This document shows, in pieces, positions 1-7,000 of a DNA stretch of 33,815 bases. Numbering within the stretch: position 1 is the stretch's first letter; each line of letters starts with the position of its first letter. Below the pieces are notes generated by a model that saw only the letters and a list, made by a program, of their open reading frames with translations, was not told the origin of the DNA and did not search any database. This DNA is from W0P28-013 sp963621145 (GTDB lineage: Bacteria > Bacteroidota > Bacteroidia > Bacteroidales > Paludibacteraceae), in NCBI GenBank assembly GCA_963621145.1, contig CAVFDI010000014.1, positions 1 to 33,815 on the forward strand, given 5' to 3'. Both the position numbers and the translations under genes were made by a program.

Positions 1-18
1 CTTGCTTCTTGCTTCTTG
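1..18. repeat. Short tandem repeat, 7-bp unit CTTGCTT
   Basis: The window opens with two and a half copies of CTTGCTT, eight bases past the gpsA stop codon. It is cut by the window edge, so its full length is unknown. It belongs to the same general class as the other short quasi-tandem repeats found at gene junctions in this window. Confidence 0.6.
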
Positions 19-25
19 CGACTAA

Positions 26-1024
26 TTATTGCAACTTTTTCGTCAGTTCGCGCATTACGCACGAGGGTTGGCGGCGTTGGTACAGAATGGCATACACGGC
101 ATCGAGAATGGGCATGTTCACCTGATATTTCTCGTTCAACTCGTGAATGCACTTGGTGCCGTAGTAACCCTCGGCTATCATCTCCATTTCTACTTGAGCG
201 GTTTTCACGCTGTAGCCTTTGCCAATCATGTTTCCGAAGGTGCGGTTGCGACTGAATTTTGAATAGGCCGTAACCAGCAAATCGCCCAGATAGACCGACT
301 CTTGCAGATTGCGATGCCCAGGGTGCGCTGCGTTGCAAAAACGGCTCATCTCCTGAATGGCATTCGACACCAAAACTGCCTGAAAATTGTCGCCATATTT
401 TAAGCCATGGCAAATGCCCACGGCAATGGCGTAGATGTTTTTCATCACCGAGGCGTACTCTATGCCGCAAGTGTCGTCGCTCGTGTAGGTTTGCACATAG
501 CGGTTTGTGAATATGGGCGATAGTTGGCGCGCACGGTCGCGGTCGGCGCAAGCAATGGTGAGGTACGAAGTGCGCTCCAACGCCACCTCTTCGGCGTGGC
601 ACGGGCCGCTAAGCACGGCTATCTGTTCGTAAGGAATGCCATAAAACTGGTGAAAATACTCCGAAACAACCATATTTTCGTCTGGCACAATGCCTTTGAT
701 GGCCGAAACCACCACTTTGCTATCGAGTCGCAGGCGCAGTTTTTTCAGATGTTGCTTCAAAAAGGGCGATGGCGTGGCAAAAATCAGCACATCGGCATTT
801 TTCACCGCCTGATTTATTTTCGATGTGAAATGAATGCGATTGATGTCGAATTTCACGCTCGATAGGTACGATGGATTGCGGCTAGTGCGCACAAATTCGT
901 CGATCTGGTCCTGACGGCGCATATACCAAATAATTTCAGGGTAGGTATCGAGAACAATTTTGGCAATGCCCGTGGCCCAACTGCCGCCGCCCATTATGGC
1001 TACCTTTAGATGCGATTCTTCCAT
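26..1024 (-). CDS. gpsA: Glycerol-3-phosphate dehydrogenase [NAD(P)+]
   Basis: This cytoplasmic enzyme reduces dihydroxyacetone phosphate to sn-glycerol 3-phosphate, the backbone for phospholipids. The 332-residue product has the usual family length. The N-terminal Rossmann motif is at about residues 11-19 (GGGSWATG), the GPCHAEEV segment at 140-147, and the catalytic lysine is expected to be K195 in the MKNIYAIAVG segment, followed by the all-alpha substrate domain. ATG is the only sensible start because the nucleotide-binding motif follows within 12 residues. The gene is divergent from pnp, and a TAnnTTTG motif lies about 136 bp upstream. Nothing is unusual about the protein. Confidence 0.96.
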   Translation of the reverse strand: MEESHLKVAIMGGGSWATGIAKIVLDTYPEIIWYMRRQDQIDEFVRTSRNPSYLSSVKFDINRIHFTSKINQAVKNADVLIFATPSPFLKQHLKKLRLRLDSKVVVSAIKGIVPDENMVVSEYFHQFYGIPYEQIAVLSGPCHAEEVALERTSYLTIACADRDRARQLSPIFTNRYVQTYTSDDTCGIEYASVMKNIYAIAVGICHGLKYGDNFQAVLVSNAIQEMSRFCNAAHPGHRNLQESVYLGDLLVTAYSKFSRNRTFGNMIGKGYSVKTAQVEMEMIAEGYYGTKCIHELNEKYQVNMPILDAVYAILYQRRQPSCVMRELTKKLQ

Positions 1025-1026
1025 AT

Positions 1027-1227
1027 TTTTCTAAAAAAATCATTTTCGTGTTTGCGCTGGCATCAGCCCAAGATGTGAGTCAACAGTTTGCACCACAAAA
1101 AGTTAGCACACTGCCAAAACCTCAAAAAGAGCCATCGGCGCACGCACACAATCAATCTACAAATTTAGGCATTTCTTTTCGAAAAATGCAAGCGTTTGGG
1201 CAAAAAAATGCAGTGTGTTGTGGTTAA
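1027..1227 (+). other. Possible small or decayed secreted-protein reading frame
   Basis: In the otherwise empty 1025-1419 gap, one plus-strand frame is open up to TAA at 1225. It reads like a signal peptide (SKKIIFVFALASA, then QDVSQQF) followed by a Pro/Gln/Lys-rich stretch and ends NAVCCG. There is no ATG; the first alternative start is GTG at 1048, inside the hydrophobic stretch. The signal-peptide look and missing start fit a gene remnant, but chance is also possible. I do not recognise the sequence. Nothing else is evident in the gap before the pnp promoter. Confidence 0.2.
1160..1167 (-). promoter_or_regulatory. Candidate -7 box TAAATTTG for gpsA
   Basis: On the minus strand the sequence reads TAAATTTG, a match to the Bacteroidetes -7 consensus TAnnTTTG. 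No clear TTTG sits 19 bp further upstream. It would give a leader of roughly 130 nt before gpsA. In A/T-rich DNA such an octamer can occur by chance, so this is weak. Confidence 0.3.
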
Positions 1228-1369
1228 TTTGTTGATTATTAGATGATTATGGATTTGCAGGATTGTTTGGATACACCGCGTGCAACTTTGCTCAAACATC
1301 GCAGTTGGCAAAGTCAAAGTCATTGTCAAAAGTCGTCGTCAAAAGAATTACTATTCCAAAAAAAAGTCG

Positions 1370-1377
1370 TACCTTTG
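1370..1377 (+). promoter_or_regulatory. pnp promoter -7 box TACCTTTG
   Basis: TACCTTTG matches the Bacteroidetes -7 consensus exactly and lies 43 bp before the pnp start, so transcription should begin near 1384. No good TTTG is seen 19 bp upstream. It supports placing the pnp start at 1420, because the longer upstream frame would begin before the promoter. Confidence 0.65.
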
Positions 1378-1419
1378 CGCGAATTTTCTAGAAATAATTT
1401 TTTTAACTGTAATCCTTTT

Positions 1420-3675
1420 ATGAATGTAATTACAAAAACCATCACACTGAGTGATGGACGCACCATTACGCTGGAGACAGGAAAGTTGGCCAAGCAGGCC
1501 GACGGCGCCGTAATGGTAACCTGCGGCAAAACCATGCTTTTGGCCACAGTGTGCTCCGCCAAAGAGGCCGTTCCAGGCACCGACTTTATGCCGCTGACTG
1601 TTGAGTACAAAGAGAAATTTGCTTCGGCTGGCCGTTTCCCAGGTGGCTTCACGCGCCGCGAAGGTCGTGCCGACGACTACGAAATCCTGATCGCTCGCTT
1701 GGTCGACCGCGCTCTGCGCCCACTCTTCCCAAGCAACTATCACGCCGAGACTTTTGTGAACGTAACGCTCTATTCTGCCGACGGCATCGAAACACCTGAC
1801 TCGCTGGCAGGCTTGGCTGCATCGGCTGCGTTGGCTGTGTCGGACATTCCGTTCGAAGGACCAATCTCCGAAGTGCGCGTTGCCCGCATCGACGGCAAAA
1901 TGGTGATCAACCCCACATTTGCGCAACTCGAGCACGCCGACATCGAACTGATGGTGGCTGCCACGCTCGACAACATTATGATGGTAGAAGGCGAGATGAA
2001 AGAGGTTACCGAGCAGGAGATGCTCGAAGCCATCAAAGCCGCTCACGAGGCCATCAAACCACAGTGCCAAGCACAAATAGAACTGATGGAGGCCGCTGGC
2101 AAAACCGTGAAACGCGAATATTGCCACGAGGTGAACGACGAGGAACTGCGCCAACAAGTGCATGATTTCTGCTACGATCGCGCCTATGCGCAAGCCACCT
2201 CGGCCGACACCGACAAACATCATCGCGAAGAGGCTTTTGCTGCCATCTGTGCCGATTTCAAAGCACAATTTACCGAAGAGGAATTGGCCGAAAAAGAGGG
2301 CATGATCGACCGCTACTATCACGATGTTGAAAAAGAGGCTATGCGTCGCGCCGTTCTCGACGAAGGCAAACGTCTCGATGGTCGTAAAACCAACGAAATC
2401 CGCCCAATCTGGTGCGAAGTTGGCTACCTGCCTGGACCTCACGGCTCGGCCATCTTTACTCGTGGCGAAACGCAATCGCTCTCGACTGTAACGCTTGGCA
2501 CCAAACGCGACGAAAAGATGATTGACGAAGCACTGATTCAAGGCAACGACCGTTTCTTGCTGCACTACAACTTCCCGCCATTCGCTACGGGCGAAGCCAA
2601 AGCACAACGCGGTGTTGGTCGTCGCGAAATTGGACACGGTAACCTTGCTTGCCGCGCCCTGAAAAACATGATTCCTGAAAATTATCCTTACTGCGTTCGC
2701 GTGGTTTCCGACATCTTGGAGTCGAATGGCTCGTCGTCGATGGCCACCGTTTGCGCTGGCTGTCTTGCGCTGATGGACGCTGGCGTGCAGATTAAGAAAC
2801 CTGTTTCGGGTATCGCTATGGGATTGATTTCCGAAAATAAAGGTACAAACTACGCTGTTCTGAGCGATATTCTTGGCGACGAGGATCACCTTGGCGATAT
2901 GGACTTCAAAGTTACTGGCACCAAAGATGGTATCACCGCTACTCAGATGGATATCAAAGTAGATGGCTTGAGCTACGAGATTCTTGAAAAAGCCTTGATG
3001 CAGGCTAAAGAGGGACGCGCACACATTCTTGGCAAAATGCTCGAAGTGATGCCAGAACCTCGTGCCGACCTGAAACCACACGCTCCACGCATCGTAACCA
3101 TGACCATTCCGAAGGAGTTGATTGGCGCAGTGATTGGCCCTGGTGGCAAAATCATTCAAGGCATTCAAGCCGAATCGGGTGCTACCGTTTCTATCGACGA
3201 GGACGACAACCATGGCATTGTTGAGATTGCAGCATCGAACCGCGCTGCTATCGACTCGGCTTTGGAGAAAATCAAAGCCATTGTGGCACTGCCCGAGGTT
3301 GGCGAAGAGTACGATGCCAAAGTGAAATCGATTATGCCTTATGGCGCATTTGTAGAGTTCATGCCTGGTAAAGAGGGTCTGCTACACATCTCCGAGATCG
3401 ATTGGAAACACTTCGAAACCATGGAAGAATCGGGATTGAAAGAGGGCGATACCATTCGTGTGAAACTGCTCGATATCGACGAAAAGACTGGTAAATTCCG
3501 TCTTTCGGCTCGCGTTCTGAAAGAGAAACCTGCCGATTATGTCGAGCCAGAGCCTCGTGAACGCCGTCCGCGTGGCGATCGTGGTGATCGTGGTGACCGT
3601 GGTGACCGTCGTCCGCGCCGTGAGCATCACACCCCAACCGATTTCCGCGATCCAGAAAATCGTCGCGATCTCTAA
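1420..3675 (+). CDS. pnp: Polyribonucleotide nucleotidyltransferase (PNPase)
   Basis: A 3'-to-5' phosphorolytic exoribonuclease that acts as a trimer in mRNA decay and RNA quality control. The 751-residue product has the full family architecture: first RNase PH core near the N-terminus, alpha-helical linker around 230-320, second RNase PH core with the SNGSSSMATVCAG segment, a KH domain at about 558-615 with the GPGGKII loop, and an S1 domain at about 627-700 (GAFVEFMPGKEGLLHISEI). The C-terminal tail is rich in Arg-Gly-Asp triplets around residue 720, then basic. The frame stays open upstream to 1243, but that extension does not look like PNPase and precedes the promoter, so ATG 1420 is chosen. 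tRNA-Arg follows 58 bp downstream with a large hairpin in between. Confidence 0.97.
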   Translation: MNVITKTITLSDGRTITLETGKLAKQADGAVMVTCGKTMLLATVCSAKEAVPGTDFMPLTVEYKEKFASAGRFPGGFTRREGRADDYEILIARLVDRALRPLFPSNYHAETFVNVTLYSADGIETPDSLAGLAASAALAVSDIPFEGPISEVRVARIDGKMVINPTFAQLEHADIELMVAATLDNIMMVEGEMKEVTEQEMLEAIKAAHEAIKPQCQAQIELMEAAGKTVKREYCHEVNDEELRQQVHDFCYDRAYAQATSADTDKHHREEAFAAICADFKAQFTEEELAEKEGMIDRYYHDVEKEAMRRAVLDEGKRLDGRKTNEIRPIWCEVGYLPGPHGSAIFTRGETQSLSTVTLGTKRDEKMIDEALIQGNDRFLLHYNFPPFATGEAKAQRGVGRREIGHGNLACRALKNMIPENYPYCVRVVSDILESNGSSSMATVCAGCLALMDAGVQIKKPVSGIAMGLISENKGTNYAVLSDILGDEDHLGDMDFKVTGTKDGITATQMDIKVDGLSYEILEKALMQAKEGRAHILGKMLEVMPEPRADLKPHAPRIVTMTIPKELIGAVIGPGGKIIQGIQAESGATVSIDEDDNHGIVEIAASNRAAIDSALEKIKAIVALPEVGEEYDAKVKSIMPYGAFVEFMPGKEGLLHISEIDWKHFETMEESGLKEGDTIRVKLLDIDEKTGKFRLSARVLKEKPADYVEPEPRERRPRGDRGDRGDRGDRRPRREHHTPTDFRDPENRRDL

Positions 3676-3688
3676 TCTGGTGAAAATT

Positions 3689-3730
3689 TGTGCCGATGTT
3701 TTCATTTGAAAAGATGAAGGTGTCGGCACA
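3689..3730 (+). other. 17-bp RNA hairpin between pnp and tRNA-Arg
   Basis: Bases 3689-3705 pair with 3714-3730 around an 8-nt loop. All 17 positions can pair in RNA, with four consecutive G-U wobbles in the middle, so the inverted repeat is much better as RNA than as DNA. No T run follows on the plus strand, so it is not a typical terminator. It starts 13 nt after the pnp stop and ends 3 nt before the tRNA, suggesting a processing or 3'-end stabilising structure. Confidence 0.7.
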
Positions 3731-3733
3731 CTT

Positions 3734-3805
3734 GCGCCCATAGTTTAATGGATAGAATGAGGGATTCCGGTTCCCTTGGTTACGGTTCGATTCCGTATGG
3801 GCGTA
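3734..3805 (+). tRNA. tRNA-Arg (anticodon CCG)
   Basis: A complete cloverleaf is visible. The 7-bp acceptor stem pairs 3734-3740 with 3798-3804, with a G-U at the end and discriminator A3805. The D stem is GTTT/GAAT and the anticodon stem AGGGA/TCCCT. The loop TTCCGGT places anticodon CCG at 3767-3769, which reads CGG. The T arm has TTCGATT. CCA is not encoded. No promoter consensus is seen between pnp and this gene, so it may be cotranscribed with pnp. Confidence 0.95.
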
Positions 3806-3809
3806 CAAG

Positions 3810-3845
3810 AAAAGCCTTCGCTCTCGTTTGAGAGCGGAGGCTTTT
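3810..3845 (+). terminator. Intrinsic terminator after tRNA-Arg
   Basis: A 16-bp stem (3810-3825 with 3830-3845, one G-T pair) closes on a GTTT loop. The 3' arm ends in TTTT and the 5' arm begins AAAA, so it could act on both strands. It ends the pnp / tRNA-Arg transcript and shields it from minus-strand transcription coming from the right. Confidence 0.88.
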
Positions 3846-3865
3846 AAGGTAGGGTTCTAAAAATT

Positions 3866-4006
3866 CTACGCTTTTATTGTTTTCTCTGGTCGGTTCAAAA
3901 AAGTTTCGGCGATTTTTTTCGCTCTTTGCGAATTTTCGTTTCTAATCGGCATCTTTTTCGAGTTTTTCCAGTCACAGGACATCCTGCTCCTTCGATAATC
4001 CTTCAC
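3866..4006 (-). CDS. Putative small basic protein inside the inverted-repeat element
   Basis: On the minus strand a frame is open for 60 codons from a TAA in the right inverted repeat (4051-4049) to a TAG at 3866-3868 next to the left one. Possible starts are GTG at 4006 (46 residues, given here) or ATG at 3982 (38 residues, beginning MSCDWKNSKKMP). The product is Lys/Arg-rich. In copy B the visible tail reads in the same frame to the same stop (SNLPKKNINA, against LNRPEKTIKA here). A promoter motif lies just upstream. I recognise no domain. It could be a real peptide, or a frame kept by the short length. Confidence 0.35.
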   Translation of the reverse strand: MKDYRRSRMSCDWKNSKKMPIRNENSQRAKKIAETFLNRPEKTIKA

Positions 4007-4036
4007 GTCTGCTCGATTATAATTCAAAAATTCTTG

Positions 4037-4044
4037 CAAAGATA
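4037..4044 (-). promoter_or_regulatory. Promoter motif TATCTTTG inside the element
   Basis: On the minus strand TATCTTTG fits the -7 consensus, 31 bp before the GTG of the small frame. The same motif is kept in copy B at 24487-24494. No -33 TTTG is found at the right distance. In copy B it points at the helicase gene. Confidence 0.45.
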
Positions 4045-4080
4045 ATTTTTAGAACCTACCTTTAGTTATTCTGTTTGGGC

Positions 4081-7000
4081 TTATTCAACCACAACTTTCT
4101 GTGTCGAAATTCCGTCCTTTCTTTCGATCACTAACAGATAGACGCCTGCATTGAGCGATGAGAAGCGCACTTGTCCGCCCGCAGCATGCTCGGTTGTGAG
4201 CAGACGACCAACGGCATCGTAGAGGCGCACTTGGTCGCCATCCGTGAGGTTGGCTGCTACAAGTTGACCCGCATAGGCAAATACGCATGCGCCATGGTTT
4301 TCGTCGATGGTTGGTGTTTCGGTGCTAATGCCCGATTTGCGATTGATGCTGACTTCGAAACGTGCTTCGTCGCTGCCAGTGGTGGCGGCAAATGTGTAGT
4401 CGCCCAGCAACAGGTTGCAATATTGATTCTGCGTCTTGTCGTACAAAATTACCGCATCAATATCATAATCATCGAGCGTCGAAAGCGAAATGGTGTAGTT
4501 GCCATCGGTGCCAAAATAGATACCCAGCGGAATGGTTTGCGACTTGCGAGCAAGGTCTATCGCACCAAATTTTTCGCGATTATTTAGCGCGTAAATCTGC
4601 GGGAAACTGCGACCTGTCGAGAGCATTTTCAGCACGTCGCGATTGCTCACAATGTCGTCGGAGCCATCGTCGGACAGCGTGATGTACATGTGATCCTCGG
4701 CATTGGCGGTGTTGGTGAGCGTAAGCAGATATTGTTCCGTGATGTTTTCGCTACTTGGTGCCAAGGCGGGCGCATTAGCAGCCGAATTGTGCGGCGATAC
4801 GCTAGTGTAGGCCGACCAATTGACTGTGCCTGCAAACTGCACAAAATAGGAATAGAAGGGTTTCATTGCAAAATTGCCTGCCGTGCTGTAGAGCGAGTAT
4901 TGGCTCGATGGGTCAGCGTCGGCAGTGGAGCGCATGGTGTATTTGTAGACATAATTCGGCGCTGATTCTCCGCCAAGGTTTACATTGTCGATGGTCATCG
5001 GCACAAAGCCAGGAATGCCAAACACATGCCAGTCGTTGTCGAGTGAGCGGCGGTCGCCACGTCCGTATTCCATCAGCGAATCGGGAATGTTGATGGTGCA
5101 AGGATACGATTCGAGCGTGGATGTGGCACTATTTTCAAATTTGAAGATGAAATCGGTGCCAACCGATGGGAAATAGAAGCGCAGACGCGAAACACCATTT
5201 GCATCTTTGAAATCGCTCTCTTTAAAATTGGTGAGCAGCACATAGCCACGATTGGCTTCGAGCGTTGCTGTCGGTTTCATGGTCGCCCAATAGTTGGCGC
5301 CTTCAACAAGACCAAACTGCGCACGCTTATCACCGCGGTAACGTTGAATAATCCACTTTTCATTGTAGTGCGTCTTGTCGAAACTGCCGTAGATATCTTC
5401 TATCTTGCAAGTGTAGGGCAACGAGAAGAAATAGGCTTGCTGGTTCACGGCTTTCTTTTTCTGCCAATTCGATTTGTTTATTTCTAAGCAGAGATAGATG
5501 CGCTCTGCCACCACTTTTGCTTGCTCCAACTGCGACATGCTGAGCGAATTTACCAGCGAATCGTCTTCGCGCACAAACAGCACGCCAGAGCCGATTTCGT
5601 AACTGTCGCTTAGTTCGCCATCGGGCAACCATGCGTGAACAATGCGGTTTTGGGCAAACAGATAAATCAGTCGCACGCGGTAGGGCTTAGTTGGGAAAGT
5701 TTCGCCTTTCAGCACCACAAGACTATCGACCAAAACCTGCGTGCCAGCGTCGTCTTGCGTGCCTTCCATGTGAACAGCCGCGCCAGGGTAGCAATAGGTG
5801 TCGATGTAGTAGTTCCAGTTCGATACGTCGGTGAGCAGACGACCATTGTTGCCGCTGTAAGCCACAGGATCGGTCTTGAGCGAGTCCATAAACAGCAAGT
5901 GTTGGTCGGAGGTTTTCATCTCGGTAATCTCCAAGAATTTGTTTGTTCCAGCGCCGCCAATCATGTTGCGATAGAAGCGGTTCGATGGCGCATCGTACGC
6001 CAAACGTGTGTTCGCGCCCGCTTTTGTAAGCACCAAATCGCCCAGTTCGTTTGCAATGCTTTGGTTGAAACGGTTTGCCACAGCGGCTTTCAGATTCACA
6101 TTTCTTTCGAGCCATTTCACCCAATAATAGTCGTAATATTCACTCGCCAACGAGCGATTTGGCGCCCAGTTGGTCATGCGGTTGTCGTCGTTGATGTAGT
6201 TCACCCAACCACCGCTTGCGCCATCGGTGCGCACATAGATGTCGCCAACATACGGAGCCAAAGTAATCTGATTGTCGGTGTAAGTGCTGATTATCAGCAT
6301 CGAATCGAGGTCGGCAGTGAGGGATAATTCGGTTGAATCGGCCCAAGCGTCGGTTGCGTTGTCATATTTTTCGAGATAGAGCCGACCTGCCACATACACC
6401 GAAAGCGTGTCGTTTAGCGTGCCTACATTCGAGTAGAAAGTGCGCCCATCGGTTGTTTCGCTGCGCAGGCGGAAACGTCCCGACAGCGTCGGACAGTTGC
6501 CCGTGGTCAGCACAAAACGATCTGGATCGTTGCGTTCTTGATTTTCGATGGTATAGCAAGCATTTGCTGCTGATACAATTGTCGTTGAGGAACAGTAGTA
6601 TGGGTAACCTTGATAAATGTGTGCAGAATTTCCATCGAAGAAGAATATTTGTGCGCCCTCTGCTACATTGGCGGTGTACCAATTGTAGTTGTTGTCGTCG
6701 GTTGCGTAAAAGTTCATGCCGATTTTTGTAAACTGGCTGAAATAATATTCGCCCGTGGTGTAGGTCGTCGCCATATAGATTTCAGGCGTTTGTTGACTCC
6801 AGCCATTGATCGCACCAAAGCTTTCGGTACTTTTGGGGATACGAAATAGAACTCTAACTGTTTGAACTACAGATATTTGCAACTCTTTTGTGAGTGTTTC
6901 AGTGCCATCGGTTGCCGTTGCCGAAATGGTGTGGGTGCCAGCAGCGGTTGCAGTCCAAGTGTAGGTGTTTTTGCTTGCTACCTGCGTGCCATCGATGCTG

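Larger units (their letters stand above)
3848..4060. mobile_element. 213-bp inverted-repeat element, copy A (MITE-like)
   Basis: The element is bounded by 17-bp terminal inverted repeats: GGTAGGTTCTAAAAATT in reverse complement at the right end, and the same with one extra G at the left. The same two ends flank an assembly gap at 24229-24510, showing it is an interspersed repeat. Flanking TTTA occurs on the right at 4061 and on the left with one extra A before the inverted repeat, a possible 4-bp target duplication. On the minus strand it carries a TATCTTTG promoter motif near its right end and an open frame that stops just inside the left repeat. There is no room for a transposase, so any movement would be in trans. 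Confidence 0.75.

Noticed and set aside
1243..1419. 59-codon N-terminal extension of pnp
   Set aside because: It is not PNPase-like, and the consensus promoter at 1370-1377 lies inside it; ATG 1420 begins the family-typical sequence.
1351..3213. 620-codon open frame antisense to pnp
   Set aside because: It is a shadow of the pnp reading frame caused by codon usage; it has no recognisable domain and has low-complexity Phe/His-rich composition.
3689..3730. Hairpin after pnp read as an intrinsic terminator
   Set aside because: No T run follows on the plus strand, and a strong terminator lies after the tRNA at 3810-3845.
5635..6327. 230-codon open frame antisense to the giant T9SS gene
   Set aside because: It is a shadow frame; the minus-strand product has a signal peptide and sorting domain in one uninterrupted frame.
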